DNA of 64,000 bases, from positions 103,501 through 167,500 of the forward strand of contig NZ_CP044230.1 in the NCBI RefSeq assembly GCF_008727815.1. The letters are read 5' to 3'. The notes below the pieces were generated by a model. That model was not told the origin of the DNA. It made no database searches and was given only the letters and a program-made list of their open reading frames with translations. Shown here one piece after another: positions 23,869 through 34,358 of the stretch. This DNA comes from Streptococcus sp. LPB0220 (lineage in GTDB: Bacteria; Bacillota; Bacilli; Lactobacillales; Streptococcaceae). Both the position numbers and the translations under genes were made by a program. Position 1 is the stretch's first letter; every line of letters begins with the position of its first letter.

Positions 23869-25353
23869 ATGACATTAGTTTACCAATCAACACGAGATGA
23901 AAAAAATACTGTAACAGCTAGTCAAGCCATCCTTCAAGGATTGGCGACAGATGGCGGTTTGTTTACTCCGGTCTCTTATCCTCAAGTGGAGCTGGATTTT
24001 GATACCCTCAAAGACGCGTCTTACCAAGAAGTGGCTAAGCTTGTTTTGTCAGCTTTTTTGGATGACTTTACAGCAGAAGAGTTGGACTACTGTATTACTA
24101 ACGCCTATGATAGCAAGTTTGATACACCAGTCATTGCGCCTCTTGTCAAACTCGATGGCCAATACAACTTGGAACTTTTCCACGGTTCAACCATTGCCTT
24201 TAAAGATATGGCTTTGTCGATCTTGCCTTACTTTATGACGACAGCTGCCAAGAAGCACGGTCTGGAAAATAAAATCGTCATCTTGACAGCGACATCCGGG
24301 GACACTGGTAAAGCTGCCATGGCAGGTTTTGCCGATGTTCCAGGTACTGAAATTATTGTCTTTTATCCAAAAGACGGTGTCAGCAAGGTACAAGAGTTGC
24401 AAATGACGACTCAGACTGGGGACAATACTCATGTCATCGCGATCGATGGAAACTTTGACGATGCTCAAACCAATGTCAAACATATGTTCAACGATGTTGA
24501 ACTACGTGAAAAATTGGCAGCCAACAAGATGCAATTCTCATCAGCCAACTCCATGAATATCGGCCGTTTGGTGCCTCAAATTGTTTATTACGTATATGCC
24601 TACGCGCAATTGGTGAAGACAGGTCAAATCACAGCTGGAGAAAAAGTCAACTTCACCGTTCCAACAGGGAACTTTGGGAATATCTTGGCAGCTTTCTATG
24701 CCAAACAAATCGGTCTTCCAGTTGGAAAATTGATCTGTGCCTCAAACGAGAACAATGTTTTGACAGACTTCTTTAAAACACGCGTCTATGATAAGAAACG
24801 TGAGTTCAAAGTAACCACTAGTCCATCGATGGATATTTTGGTCTCTTCAAACTTGGAACGCTTGATCTTCCACTTGGTAGGCAATGATGCCACAAAGACC
24901 AAAGAGTTGATGGAAAGTCTCGTTGCAACAGGTCAATACCAATTGTCCGACTTTGATGCAGATATCTTAGATTTGTTTGCGGCTGCATATGCAGATGAAT
25001 CAGAAACTGCTGCAGAGATCAAGCGGGTCTATGAAGCGTCTGATTACATCGAAGACCCTCATACAGCTGTAGCATCAGCCGTTTATCAAAAATACCGGAC
25101 CCAAACAGGGGATACTGCTAAAACAGTCATTGCCTCTACAGCAAGTCCTTACAAATTCCCTGTTGTAGCAGTAGAAGCGGTGACAGGCGAGACAGGTCTA
25201 GGCGATTTCGAAGCCTTGGCTAAATTACACACACTTTCAGGTGTTCCTGTACCACCGGCTGTAGACGGCCTTGAAACTGCACCGGTTCGCCATCGTACAA
25301 GCGTGGCAGCCAAAGACATGCAAGCAGCCGTAGAAGACTACTTGGGACTTTAA
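23869..25353 (+). CDS. thrC: Threonine synthase
   Basis: 494 aa. PLP enzyme that turns phosphohomoserine into threonine. HGSTIAFKDMALS contains the PLP lysine, and TATSGDTGKAAM is the phosphate-binding loop. It is the long form of the family. The gene stands alone with its own terminator. Confidence 0.96.
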   Translation: MTLVYQSTRDEKNTVTASQAILQGLATDGGLFTPVSYPQVELDFDTLKDASYQEVAKLVLSAFLDDFTAEELDYCITNAYDSKFDTPVIAPLVKLDGQYNLELFHGSTIAFKDMALSILPYFMTTAAKKHGLENKIVILTATSGDTGKAAMAGFADVPGTEIIVFYPKDGVSKVQELQMTTQTGDNTHVIAIDGNFDDAQTNVKHMFNDVELREKLAANKMQFSSANSMNIGRLVPQIVYYVYAYAQLVKTGQITAGEKVNFTVPTGNFGNILAAFYAKQIGLPVGKLICASNENNVLTDFFKTRVYDKKREFKVTTSPSMDILVSSNLERLIFHLVGNDATKTKELMESLVATGQYQLSDFDADILDLFAAAYADESETAAEIKRVYEASDYIEDPHTAVASAVYQKYRTQTGDTAKTVIASTASPYKFPVVAVEAVTGETGLGDFEALAKLHTLSGVPVPPAVDGLETAPVRHRTSVAAKDMQAAVEDYLGL

Positions 25354-25373
25354 TTCTCTGTATTAGAAAGATC

Positions 25374-25396
25374 AAAAGAGCCGTTTGGCTCTTTTA
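25374..25396 (+). terminator. Terminator after thrC
   Basis: AAAAGAGCC, loop GTTT, GGCTCTTTT. The next gene starts 8 bp later, so its promoter must lie within or upstream of the stem, or it depends on read-through. Confidence 0.8.
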
Positions 25397-25403
25397 TATA
25401 CTC

Positions 25404-26684
25404 ATGAATTCATACAAAAAAATCTTAAATATCGCCCTTCCTGCCATGGGTGAAAATTTCTTACAAATGCTGATGGGCATGGTGGACTCTTATTTAGTGG
25501 CTCACCTGGGCTTGATTGCCATCTCGGGTGTTTCCGTCGCAGGCAATATCATCACCATCTATCAAGCCATCTTTTTGGCACTGGGTGCGGCAGTTGCCAG
25601 TGTCATGTCCAAAAGCTTGGGTGAAAAAAATCAAGCCAACATTGCCTACCATGCGACAGAGTCACTAAAGGTGACCTTGTTGTTGAGTGCTCTCCTAGGA
25701 GGGGCTTCGCTGTTATTTGGACGCCAGATGATTTCGCTGTTGGGGACTGAAGCTGCAGTAGCCGAAAGTGGGGGGATTTACCTTTCCTTGGTTGGCGGGA
25801 CCATAGTTCTCTTAGGATTGATGACGACCTTGGGCTCCTTGGTTCGGGTGGCCAACAATCCACGTCTTCCTATGTATGTGAGCCTGTTGACCAATCTATT
25901 AAACGCTCTATTCTCCTCTGTGGCCATTTTCCTTTTTGGCTGGGGGATTGTCGGTGCGGCCTTAGGGACAGTGCTGGCCCGTCTGGTGGGCGTCATCCTC
26001 TTGTGGCGAAAGGTCCAGTTACCCTTTGCACCTCTTCGTTGGGGATTGGATCGTAAGCTCTTGAACTTAGCACTTCCAGCTGCCGGAGAGCGGCTGATGA
26101 TGCGAGCTGGAGATGTGGTGATCATTGCGATCGTGGTTGCTTTTGGGACCGAGGCAGTCGCAGGAAATGCTATCGGAGAGACCTTGACCCAGTTTAACTA
26201 CATGCCTGTGTTTGGGGTGGCCACAGCGACGGTCATGCTCGTAGCACGGAGCCTGGGTGAAGGTGATCTTGAGCAGATTGCCCGCCTTCGAAAGCAGTCT
26301 TACTGCTTGTCCTTCGTGTTCATGTTACCCATTGCCTTGGGAATCTTTTTTGGGGGCACCCTTCTGACCTATCTCTACACACAAGATGTGAAAGCGGTAG
26401 AAGCTAGCCTGTCGGTTGTCCTCTTTTCTTTGTTGGGAACGCCGTTTACAGCAGGAACGGTCATCTATACAGCTGTTTGGCAAGGGTTGGGAAATGGGAA
26501 ACTTCCATTTTATGCAACGACGATTGGCATGTGGGTCATTCGAATTGGAGCCGGTTATCTGCTTGGAGTAACTCTTGGCTTTGGCCTTCCAGGTGTCTGG
26601 ACTGGGACACTGCTCGACAATGGTTTTCGTTGGCTATTTTTGAGTCAGCTATATAGACGAAAAGTAGGAGAGAAGAAAAAATGA
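25404..26684 (+). CDS. MATE-family efflux transporter
   Basis: 426 aa with about 12 membrane segments. The N-terminal LNIALPAMGENFLQMLMGMVDSYLVAHLG and the repeated half starting at about residue 220 (LALPAAGERLMMRAGDVV) are typical of MATE drug or metabolite:cation antiporters. Substrate unknown. No strong SD is visible before the ATG. The last 4 bp overlap the HAD gene (ATGA), so both are translated together. Confidence 0.93.
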   Translation: MNSYKKILNIALPAMGENFLQMLMGMVDSYLVAHLGLIAISGVSVAGNIITIYQAIFLALGAAVASVMSKSLGEKNQANIAYHATESLKVTLLLSALLGGASLLFGRQMISLLGTEAAVAESGGIYLSLVGGTIVLLGLMTTLGSLVRVANNPRLPMYVSLLTNLLNALFSSVAIFLFGWGIVGAALGTVLARLVGVILLWRKVQLPFAPLRWGLDRKLLNLALPAAGERLMMRAGDVVIIAIVVAFGTEAVAGNAIGETLTQFNYMPVFGVATATVMLVARSLGEGDLEQIARLRKQSYCLSFVFMLPIALGIFFGGTLLTYLYTQDVKAVEASLSVVLFSLLGTPFTAGTVIYTAVWQGLGNGKLPFYATTIGMWVIRIGAGYLLGVTLGFGLPGVWTGTLLDNGFRWLFLSQLYRRKVGEKKK

Positions 26685-27310
26685 CAAAACGAGCCTTTAT
26701 TTGGGATTTGGACGGAACCTTGCTGGATTCCTATGATGCTATTCTGGCAGGTCTTGAGGAGACTTATGCATCTTATCAGCTTCCGTTTGACCGGGCTAGC
26801 ATTAAAGATTACATCTTGAAGCATTCGGTTCAAGATCTTTTAGTAGCTGTGGCGGAGGAGTATCATCTGGATGTGACGGACTTGAATCATCGCCGAGCAG
26901 AAAGTCTAGCAGAGAAAAATGCCCAGGTCCTTCTGATGGATGGGGCGCGTGATATCCTATCTTGGGGACAAGAATCTGGAATTGAGCAGTTTGTCTATAC
27001 CCATAAGGGAGAGAATGCCTTTGTCATCCTGCGGGACTTGGGTTTGGAATCTTTTTTTACAGAGATTTTGACCAGTCAAAGTGGTTTTTCCCGCAAGCCT
27101 GACCCAGAAGCTGCCATGTATCTGATGGAGAAGTACGGGTTGGAGCCAGAAAATACCTACTATATTGGGGATCGGAGCCTGGATATTGACTTTGCAAGAA
27201 ATAGCCAGATTCAGAGTATCAATTTCTTGACGTCTGACTATCAAGGCAATCATCAGATGAACACCTTACTAGATATCCCAGGTATTTTAAACGCTGAAAA
27301 GAATCTGTAA
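26681..27310 (+). CDS. HAD-family phosphatase (phosphoglycolate phosphatase-like)
   Basis: 209 aa. Motif I WDLDGTLLDS (Asp9/Asp11), motif II-like THKGEN, Lys in SRKPDPEAA and motif IV YIGDRSLDID are present. It is likely a soluble Mg-dependent phosphatase for a small metabolite. It overlaps the MATE gene by 4 bp. Confidence 0.9.
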   Translation: MTKRAFIWDLDGTLLDSYDAILAGLEETYASYQLPFDRASIKDYILKHSVQDLLVAVAEEYHLDVTDLNHRRAESLAEKNAQVLLMDGARDILSWGQESGIEQFVYTHKGENAFVILRDLGLESFFTEILTSQSGFSRKPDPEAAMYLMEKYGLEPENTYYIGDRSLDIDFARNSQIQSINFLTSDYQGNHQMNTLLDIPGILNAEKNL

Positions 27311-27338
27311 AGAATTTGTTTTCATTTTGAAATAAAGT

Positions 27339-27371
27339 CGTAAGCTTTCTTTAAGAAATGTCCGCTATAAT
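27339..27371 (+). promoter_or_regulatory. CiaR-type promoter of a csRNA
   Basis: CGTAAG (27339-27344), 5 bp, TTTAAG (27350-27355), then TATAAT (27366-27371). This resembles the CiaR direct repeat TTTAAG-N5-TTTAAG, with the first half-site degenerate (one or two mismatches), at the usual distance from the -10. Confidence 0.7.
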
Positions 27372-27377
27372 AGAACC

Positions 27378-27474
27378 ATAAACAAAGACCTCCTAACTTT
27401 GTTTAGAAAAATCCTAAAACTTTTCTTTTTCATAATAATCTCCCTAAGAGTCGCCAAATCAGGCGGCTTTTTTT
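27378..27474 (+). ncRNA. Cia-dependent small RNA (csRNA family)
   Basis: A transcript of about 97 nt begins 7 bp after the -10. The 5' hairpin (AAACAAAG / CTTTGTTT) exposes ACCTCCTAA, complementary to Shine-Dalgarno sequences. An open middle has further CTCC/ATCCT stretches. The end is a terminator GTCGCC...GGCGGC with T-run. The form and CiaR promoter match streptococcal csRNAs, which block translation of targets such as comC. No ORF lies here. Confidence 0.8.
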
Positions 27475-27503
27475 GTGTGAAAAAACAGTACAAGCTCTTT
27501 TTC

Positions 27504-27545
27504 TTGCAAGAGGATATGAAATGTTTTATAATTGACTAGTCAATT
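27504..27545 (+). promoter_or_regulatory. Promoter with palindromic operator of the marR gene
   Basis: TTGCAA (27504-27509), 17-bp spacer, TATAAT (27527-27532). The perfect palindrome AATTGACTAGTCAATT (27530-27545) overlaps the -10 and the start point and is a likely self-repression operator. Confidence 0.75.
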
Positions 27546-27578
27546 ATTGATTTATCAAAAAAGAATAGAGGAAGGGAC

Positions 27579-28007
27579 ATGGCAGAAATAAATGATTTGC
27601 TCTACCAACTACGTTTGGCAGATCAATCGACTACACAGTTATTTGAAAAGCGACTAGGGATTAGCTTAACACGTTATCAAATTTTGCAGGATTTATTAGA
27701 ACAAGCGCCTTGCAATCAGATCGCGGTTCAGGAACGCTTGCAGATTGATCCAGCGGCTTTAACCCGGCATTTCAAAATATTAGAAAAGGAAGGATTTGTC
27801 CATCGGAGTCGAAATCCAAAGAATCAGCGGGAAATCCTAATTCATTTGACGGATACGGCCTATAATCGTTTGGTCAAACATCCCCCTCGCCATCATGTGG
27901 CGGTGAAAGAACAGATGAGTCGGATTTTGACTGCTCAAGAACAAGAGCAATTTTCTTACCTGCTGGACAAATTAGTATCTGGCATTGAACAAATAACAGT
28001 TGAATAA
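27579..28007 (+). CDS. MarR-family transcriptional regulator
   Basis: 142 aa with the MarR winged helix: RYQILQDLLEQAPCNQIAVQERLQIDPAALTRHFKILEKEGFVHR and the wing RNPKNQREILIHLT. It is 15 bp upstream of a DUF1304 gene and probably controls both from the palindromic operator upstream. Confidence 0.9.
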   Translation: MAEINDLLYQLRLADQSTTQLFEKRLGISLTRYQILQDLLEQAPCNQIAVQERLQIDPAALTRHFKILEKEGFVHRSRNPKNQREILIHLTDTAYNRLVKHPPRHHVAVKEQMSRILTAQEQEQFSYLLDKLVSGIEQITVE

Positions 28008-28022
28008 AAAGGAGAATCTACG

Positions 28023-28385
28023 ATGTCATTACTGACGATTATTTTAGCAAGTCTTGCTGCACTGGAGCATTTGTATATTTTTTATTTGGAGAGCATCAGA
28101 ACCACATCTGATACCACAAGTCGGGTTTTCAACATGGATAAAGAAGAACTCGCTCGCCCATCTGTGACCTCTTTATTTAAGAATCAAGGGATATACAATG
28201 CCTTGATTGGGGTGTTCCTCTTGTATGGATTGTTTGTCTCTAAAAATAGTGAAGTTGTTACGATTTTTGTGCTTTTTATTATTGGAGCTGCAGCCTACGG
28301 TGCGATGACAGCCAATAAAAAGATTATCTTGACCCAAGGTGGTCCTGCAATTTTAGCTTTATTGAGTATCCTATTGTTGGGATAA
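28023..28385 (+). CDS. DUF1304-family membrane protein
   Basis: 120 aa, four hydrophobic segments. The start SLLTIILASLAALEHLYIFYLE and middle FKNQGIYNALIGVFLLYGL are typical of DUF1304. The function of the family is unknown. SD aaaaggag. In an operon with marR. Confidence 0.88.
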   Translation: MSLLTIILASLAALEHLYIFYLESIRTTSDTTSRVFNMDKEELARPSVTSLFKNQGIYNALIGVFLLYGLFVSKNSEVVTIFVLFIIGAAAYGAMTANKKIILTQGGPAILALLSILLLG

Positions 28386-28466
28386 AAAGGACGGGACGCT
28401 AGGGCTCTTTGAGCTGATTTTATTAAATAAGTGTAGAAAAAGTATAAAAAAAGACTAAAAATTTTA

Positions 28467-28494
28467 TTGACTTTCTAAGAAAAAGGGTTATAAT
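28467..28494 (+). promoter_or_regulatory. trp operon promoter
   Basis: TTGACT, 16-bp spacer, TATAAT, a short distance before the T-box leader. Confidence 0.75.
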
Positions 28495-28504
28495 GGTAGC
28501 AACA

Positions 28505-28752
28505 GAAAAGTAATGAGTCAGCTATTTTCAGGGAGCTTGTGGGAATTGCGAACAAGCAATAGCGACTGATGAAAATTGGACTGTTATGATTAATGAATTC
28601 TAACCCATGTGAATTCGGTTGGCACCCCTTACCGTGCAACTCCTTGATAGAGGAGATAGAGATGTAGGGAAAGACCAGCTATTTTTCCCTATAAAAGAGG
28701 TGGCACCGCGGACAACACGCCCTCACACAGTTTTTTGTGTGAGGGCTTTTCT
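28505..28752 (+). promoter_or_regulatory. Tryptophan T-box leader
   Basis: AGGTGGCACCGCGG (28698-28711) is the T-box core. The likely specifier codon is TGG (28577-28579) in stem I. A terminator GCCCTCACACA / TGTGTGAGGGC plus T-run (28719-28752) ends the leader. Uncharged tRNA-Trp would pair with the specifier and T-box and prevent termination. A single T-box is seen. The remaining 140 bp before trpE has a long imperfect hairpin but no gene. Confidence 0.92.
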
Positions 28753-28894
28753 ATGTGTTTAGCAAGCGAAGCGAGCTTAGGCACATAGATCCCAAAGCGC
28801 AAATAGAGCGATGGGATACCCTTGATCGCCTTAGCAAGCCAAGGTGCGGTTGAATTTATTAGAATAAAAGAGTTCTAGAAGAGAGGTTTCTGAT

Positions 28895-30253
28895 ATGAAA
28901 AAAGTTTTATCTGCTGATGTGTTGAGTCCAATTTTGGCTTATATGCGTTTGGATGCGCCCCATAAAATGATCTTAGAGTCAATTCCTCGTGAAAAAGAGA
29001 ATGCGCGTTTTTCAATTGTAGCCTATCGGCCAGTCAGTGAAGTCAAGTTTGAACATGGCGTCCTCTATTACAATGATCAAATTGTTGAAGAGGATCCTTT
29101 AGACTTTTTGAACCGCATCACGGTCAAAACGAGAACTTCTGAAGAGCTTCCTTTTAACGGTGGGGCGATTGGATTTGTCGGCTATGACTTGATTGGCCTC
29201 TATGAGAACATTGGTTCCATTCCTGAAGATACGATTGGCACACCAGATCTTCACTTTTTCTTATATGAGAGCTATGTGATTTTTGATCACAAAAAGGAAA
29301 AGGTCTATGTGGTGGAAGAGAACCTCTATAGTGGACGGAGTGAAGCAGAGCAAGCATCGAGCTTGGAGCAAGTATTAGCACAATTGGCAAGACCTGCAAA
29401 AGAAGAGTTTCAGGACAAGGACCTGCATGCACTTCATTTCCACAATCATTTGGAGCAAAAAGAGTTTGAGGAAATGGTGGCCCTAGCGCGGGACTATATT
29501 CGAAAAGGGGATATGTTCCAATGCGTGCTCAGTCAACGTTTTTCAGCTGATTTTTCAGGTAAACCATTGGATTATTACCGCAATTTGCGCGTGACCAACC
29601 CTTCGAATTATCTCTACTTTTATGATTTTGGGGAGTACCAAATTATCGGTGCCAGTCCAGAAAGTCTAGTGTCGGTCAAGGATCGAGTGGTGACAACCAA
29701 TCCCATTGCGGGCACACGCCCAAGAGGGATCGATGAAGAGGCTGATCGGCAATTGGCAGCTGATTTGGCAGGGGATCCAAAAGAAGTCGCAGAACACCGG
29801 ATGTTGGTGGATCTAGGGCGAAACGATATTGGACGTATCGCTCAAAATGGGTCGGTTGAAGTGACCAAATATATGGAAGTGGAATTCTTCCGTTATGTGA
29901 TGCACCTGACGAGTGTGGTCAAGGGGCAATTACTTCCTGGACTAGCCTCCATTGAGGCTCTGAAGGCAACTCTTCCAGCGGGGACCGTTTCGGGTGCTCC
30001 CAAGATTCGAGCCATGAAGCGGATCTATGAGGCTGAAAAAGAGAAACGCGGGGTCTATGCGGGGGCTATTGGCTATCTCTCTGTGACGGGGGATCTTGAT
30101 TTTGCTATTGCGATACGAACCATGATCCTCAAAAATAAGAAGGCTTATGTGCAGGCTGGAGCAGGAATCGTTTATGATTCGATCGCTGAAAATGAATACC
30201 AAGAAACTGTCAATAAGGCAAAATCGATGACAAGGATTGGAGAAGAAGGATGA
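28895..30253 (+). CDS. trpE: Anthranilate synthase component I
   Basis: 452 aa. Chorismate-binding enzyme with the conserved core [17 protein letters not shown] and [19 protein letters not shown], and [11 protein letters not shown]. It makes anthranilate with ammonia from TrpG. Tryptophan feedback is usual, via an N-terminal LES-type motif, here LESIPR (about 28-33). The stop overlaps the next ATG by 4 bp. Confidence 0.97.
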   Translation: MKKVLSADVLSPILAYMRLDAPHKMILESIPREKENARFSIVAYRPVSEVKFEHGVLYYNDQIVEEDPLDFLNRITVKTRTSEELPFNGGAIGFVGYDLIGLYENIGSIPEDTIGTPDLHFFLYESYVIFDHKKEKVYVVEENLYSGRSEAEQASSLEQVLAQLARPAKEEFQDKDLHALHFHNHLEQKEFEEMVALARDYIRKGDMFQCVLSQRFSADFSGKPLDYYRNLRVTNPSNYLYFYDFGEYQIIGASPESLVSVKDRVVTTNPIAGTRPRGIDEEADRQLAADLAGDPKEVAEHRMLVDLGRNDIGRIAQNGSVEVTKYMEVEFFRYVMHLTSVVKGQLLPGLASIEALKATLPAGTVSGAPKIRAMKRIYEAEKEKRGVYAGAIGYLSVTGDLDFAIAIRTMILKNKKAYVQAGAGIVYDSIAENEYQETVNKAKSMTRIGEEG

Positions 30254-31824
30254 TTTTATTAGTCGATAATTACGATTCATTTACCTACAATTTAGCGCAG
30301 TATATCGGGAAATTTGATGAGGTCCAGGTGCTTCGAAATGATGATCCGGATTTGTACCAGGTTGCCCAAGAAGCAGATGCCTTGGTCTTTTCTCCAGGTC
30401 CAGGTTGGCCAAAGGATGCGGGTGAGATGGAGGAGATGATACGAGATTTCGCGGGAGTCAAACCAATCTTGGGGATTTGCTTGGGGCATCAAGCGATTGC
30501 AGAAGTTTTTGGAGGGCGCTTGGGATTGGCACCACAGGTCATGCATGGCAAACAAAGCCAGATCCAGCTAGAAGCTCCCTCTCCTCTATACGCGGGTGTC
30601 GCAAAAGAAGTCCCAGTCATGCGCTACCATTCGCTGACGATTGAAGCCATGCCAGAGGATTTTGTCATTACCTCTCGGACGACGGATGATCAAGCGATTA
30701 TGGGAATTCAACACCGTAGCTTACCGATTTATGGTTTTCAATACCATCCAGAAAGTATCGGGACGCCAGATGGGCTCAAGACCATCGAAAATTTTGTCAA
30801 ACTAGTCAAGGAGCGGAAGATGAAACAAGTGCTTGCAAAAGTAGCGGAAGGAATGGATCTAACCAGTGCAGAGTTAGAAGCTGCTATGGAGGAAGTTGTT
30901 GCTGGTCGTGCTTCAGAAGCACAGGTGACGGCCCTTCTTCTAGGTCTTAAAATGAAGGGAGAAACGGTTGAAGAGCGGACGGCTATTGCAAAAGTGATGC
31001 AGGCCTATGCAGTCGCTATTCCTACAGAAGTTCAAGGAGCAATGGACAATTGTGGAACGGGGGGCGATCGTTCTTATAGTTTCAATATTTCAACAACAGC
31101 TGCCTTCGTCCTTGCTGGTGGTGGCATCAAGATGGCGAAACACGGAAATCGTTCGATCTCTTCTAAATCCGGTTCTGCGGATGTACTAGAAGCTCTAGGA
31201 ATTAACCTTGATTTGGGTCCAGAAGACTTGGGACGAGTGTTTGAAAAGGCGGGAATTGTCTTCCTATTTGCCAAAAATCTGCATCCTGGCATGCGCTATA
31301 TTATGCCCGCTCGCTTGGCGCTAGGGGTTCCAACGGTGATGAACTTAACCGGTCCTCTTATCAATCCGATTCCTCTAGAAACCCAGCTATTGGGAACCAG
31401 TCGTCCAGATATGCTGGAAAGTACGGCGGAGATTCTAAAGAATTTGGGAAGGAAACGCGCAGTGGTGGTGAGTGGTCCACAAGGTTTGGACGAGGCAGGC
31501 CTTGATGGAGAAACCCAGCTCGCTATTCTGGAAGATGGACAGGTTACTTTATCCAGTTTTCAACCAGAAGATATAGGAATGGAGCGCATTGAAATTGATC
31601 AAGTACGAGGTGGTGACGCCAAACGCAATGCGGAAATTTTGCTCAGTGTCTTGAAGAATGAAGCAAGTCCCTTCTTAGAGGTGACGGTCTTGAATGCTGG
31701 CCTTGGTTTTTATGCCAATGGCAAGGTAGATTCTATCAAGGAAGGGATTGCCTTGGCACGTGAAGTGATTGCCAGTGGGGCTGCCCTTGAGAAATTGAGA
31801 TTATTACAGGAGTATCAAAAATGA
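30250..31824 (+). CDS. trpGD: Fused TrpG-TrpD: anthranilate synthase glutaminase and phosphoribosyltransferase
   Basis: 524 aa. Residues 1-190 are a class I glutamine amidotransferase with Cys77 (GICLGHQ) and the FQYHPES His-Glu. Residues 191-524 are an anthranilate phosphoribosyltransferase ([17 protein letters not shown]). No stop codon lies between. At the junction an aaggag 6 bp before ATG 30820 has been kept, so TrpD may also start separately. In many streptococci the two genes are separate; this looks like loss of the trpG stop. It overlaps both neighbours by 4 bp. Confidence 0.93.
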   Translation: MILLVDNYDSFTYNLAQYIGKFDEVQVLRNDDPDLYQVAQEADALVFSPGPGWPKDAGEMEEMIRDFAGVKPILGICLGHQAIAEVFGGRLGLAPQVMHGKQSQIQLEAPSPLYAGVAKEVPVMRYHSLTIEAMPEDFVITSRTTDDQAIMGIQHRSLPIYGFQYHPESIGTPDGLKTIENFVKLVKERKMKQVLAKVAEGMDLTSAELEAAMEEVVAGRASEAQVTALLLGLKMKGETVEERTAIAKVMQAYAVAIPTEVQGAMDNCGTGGDRSYSFNISTTAAFVLAGGGIKMAKHGNRSISSKSGSADVLEALGINLDLGPEDLGRVFEKAGIVFLFAKNLHPGMRYIMPARLALGVPTVMNLTGPLINPIPLETQLLGTSRPDMLESTAEILKNLGRKRAVVVSGPQGLDEAGLDGETQLAILEDGQVTLSSFQPEDIGMERIEIDQVRGGDAKRNAEILLSVLKNEASPFLEVTVLNAGLGFYANGKVDSIKEGIALAREVIASGAALEKLRLLQEYQK

Positions 31825-32588
31825 GTCAAGAATTCTTGCCAAAGATTCTAAAGGAAAAGGCGCGTGAAGTGGCTGCGATGAAAGAAGAGAAACTCCAACC
31901 TTTGCGCGAGACCTACCGCCTGTATGATTACCTAAAGAGTCATCCAGAAAAGCTTCAGATCATCGCAGAGGTGAAAAAGGCTAGCCCGAGTCTGGGAGAT
32001 ATTCATGTCGATGTGGATATCGTCGCGCAGGCTAAGATTTACGAAGAAAATGGGGCCGTGATGATTTCTGTCTTGACTGATGAAGTGTTTTTCAAGGGCA
32101 GTATCGAGTATCTCCGCGAAATATCTAGTCAGGTGCGTATCCCCACCCTCAACAAAGATTTCATTGTGGATGAAAAGCAAATAATTCGGGCGCGAAATGC
32201 AGGGGCAACCGTGATCTTGTTGATTGTTGCAGCCTTATCAGAGACTCGTCTGAAAGAGCTCTATGAGTTTGCGACCCATCTTGGCCTGGAGGTCTTGGTG
32301 GAGACCCATAATCTGACAGAACTAGAGGTGGCTCACCGGATTGGGGCTCAGATCATAGGGGTCAATAATCGCAACTTGGTGACCTTTGAGACAGATCTCC
32401 ATACTAGCCTTGAATTGGCGGCCAATTTTGAACAAGAACCGGTTTACATCTCGGAGTCTGCTATTTTTACAGCAGCAGATGCTCGCATGCTGGGTCCTTA
32501 TTTTAATGGTATTCTCGTTGGGACAGCTCTCATGAAGGCAGACAATGTGGCTGAAAAGGTAAAGGAGTTGCAGATTGACAAAGGTTAA
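31821..32588 (+). CDS. trpC: Indole-3-glycerol phosphate synthase
   Basis: 255 aa TIM barrel with the conserved [29 protein letters not shown] and GVNNRNL motifs. It closes CdRP to indoleglycerol phosphate. Starts 4 bp before the trpGD stop. Confidence 0.97.
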   Translation: MSQEFLPKILKEKAREVAAMKEEKLQPLRETYRLYDYLKSHPEKLQIIAEVKKASPSLGDIHVDVDIVAQAKIYEENGAVMISVLTDEVFFKGSIEYLREISSQVRIPTLNKDFIVDEKQIIRARNAGATVILLIVAALSETRLKELYEFATHLGLEVLVETHNLTELEVAHRIGAQIIGVNNRNLVTFETDLHTSLELAANFEQEPVYISESAIFTAADARMLGPYFNGILVGTALMKADNVAEKVKELQIDKG

Positions 32589-33162
32589 AATTTGCGGACT
32601 ATCCACTCCAGAAGCCGTCCAGACCGCTGTTGAGGCCGGTGCGGATTACATTGGTTTTGTTTTTGCACCAAGCAAACGGCAAGTCACGCTGGAGCAGGCC
32701 CGGCAGTTGGCTACAGGGATTCCAAAGGGGGTTCAAAAAGTCGGAGTTTTTGTATCACCACAAAGAGAAGAAGTGGAGAAAGCTTGCCAAGTTGTGGGCT
32801 TGGACCTGATACAAGTGCATGGACCGATGGATGAAACCATCTTGCAAGAGTTTCCCCAACAAACGATTCGCGCTGTTCAAGTGGGGAAAGATACAGCTCT
32901 TTCTGAGACCAGTGCCGATTATCTGCTCTTTGATGCTCCTGTAGCAGGAAGTGGGCAGACTTTTGACTGGCAAAAGCTCGAAACCCAAAATTTCACAAAG
33001 CCCTTCTTTATTGCAGGAGGCTTGACGGTAGACAATGTAACAGATGCCATTTGCTTCTTTCATCCTTATGCGGTGGATGTATCCAGTGGGGTCGAGACAA
33101 ATGGAAAAAAAGATCAAGAAAAGATAAAACGATTTATAGAAAGGGTCAAGCATGGCATATAA
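32575..33162 (+). CDS. trpF: Phosphoribosylanthranilate isomerase
   Basis: 195 aa, [11 protein letters not shown] with catalytic Cys and [22 protein letters not shown] is the second signature. The TTG at 32575 is used as start: aaggag lies 7 bp upstream inside trpC, and the next ATG is too far in. Overlaps trpC by 14 bp. Confidence 0.95.
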   Translation: MTKVKICGLSTPEAVQTAVEAGADYIGFVFAPSKRQVTLEQARQLATGIPKGVQKVGVFVSPQREEVEKACQVVGLDLIQVHGPMDETILQEFPQQTIRAVQVGKDTALSETSADYLLFDAPVAGSGQTFDWQKLETQNFTKPFFIAGGLTVDNVTDAICFFHPYAVDVSSGVETNGKKDQEKIKRFIERVKHGI

Positions 33163-34357
33163 ACAACCAGATCAAAATGGATTTTACGGGCGGTTCGGGG
33201 GACGATTTGTCCCTGAAACCTTGATGACAGCAGTTTTAGAATTAGAAGAAGCCTACAGAGAAAGTCAAGCAGATCCTTCTTTTCAAGCAGAATTGGATCA
33301 GCTTCTGAAACAATATGTCGGTCGGGAAACACCGCTCTATTACGCTAAAAATCTTACCAAGTATGTCGGTGGAGCCAAGATCTTTCTTAAAAGAGAAGAC
33401 CTCAACCACACAGGGGCTCATAAAATTAATAATGCCCTAGGACAGGTTTTGTTGGCACACCGGATGGGCAAAAAGAAGATCATCGCAGAAACAGGGGCTG
33501 GACAGCACGGTGTTGCAACGGCAACGGCTGCTGCTTTATTTGATATGGAATGCACCATCTACATGGGGGAAGAAGATGTCAAACGCCAAGCTCTCAATGT
33601 CTTTCGGATGGAATTGTTGGGCGCCAAGGTTCAATCAGTAACAGATGGGTCGCGTGTCCTCAAGGATGCGGTCAATGCTGCTCTTAGAGCTTGGGTAGCA
33701 AATGTGGAGGATACCCACTATATCATGGGTTCTGCTCTAGGACCTCATCCATTCCCAGAAATTGTCCGTGATTTTCAAAGTGTCATCGGTCGAGAAGCCA
33801 AACGCCAATTTGCAGAGCAAAATGATGGTGCGCTACCAGATGCCGTCCTAGCCTGTGTAGGAGGCGGATCGAATGCCATTGGGCTCTTTTATCCTTTTGT
33901 TGAGGACACCTCTGTTGCCATGTATGGGGCAGAAGCTGCTGGCCTTGGGGTAGATACAGACCAGCATGCAGCAACCTTGACCAAGGGGCGTCCGGGAGTC
34001 CTTCACGGCGCCTTGATGGATGTGTTACAGGATGCCCATGGACAGATTTTAGAAGCCTTCTCGATTTCAGCAGGTCTCGATTATCCAGGAATTGGGCCGG
34101 AGCATTCTTATTTCCATGACATCAAGCGGGCAACCTATGTGCCTGTTACAGACCAAGAAGCACTCGAAGCCTTTCAATTGCTTTCGAAAGTAGAAGGAAT
34201 CATTCCAGCTCTAGAATCGAGCCATGCTATCGCCTATGCGGTGAAGTTGGCCAAGGAAATGGGGCCTGAAAAATCTATGATCGTTTGCTTATCAGGTCGT
34301 GGGGACAAAGATGTGGTACAAGTCAAAGACCGCCTAGAACAAGAGAGGGGAGAGTAA
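33152..34357 (+). CDS. trpB: Tryptophan synthase beta chain
   Basis: 401 aa. PLP lysine in [23 protein letters not shown] phosphate loop, and AAGLGVDT. It joins indole and serine. Overlaps trpF by 11 bp. Confidence 0.98.
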   Translation: MAYKQPDQNGFYGRFGGRFVPETLMTAVLELEEAYRESQADPSFQAELDQLLKQYVGRETPLYYAKNLTKYVGGAKIFLKREDLNHTGAHKINNALGQVLLAHRMGKKKIIAETGAGQHGVATATAAALFDMECTIYMGEEDVKRQALNVFRMELLGAKVQSVTDGSRVLKDAVNAALRAWVANVEDTHYIMGSALGPHPFPEIVRDFQSVIGREAKRQFAEQNDGALPDAVLACVGGGSNAIGLFYPFVEDTSVAMYGAEAAGLGVDTDQHAATLTKGRPGVLHGALMDVLQDAHGQILEAFSISAGLDYPGIGPEHSYFHDIKRATYVPVTDQEALEAFQLLSKVEGIIPALESSHAIAYAVKLAKEMGPEKSMIVCLSGRGDKDVVQVKDRLEQERGE

Positions 34358-34358
34358 G

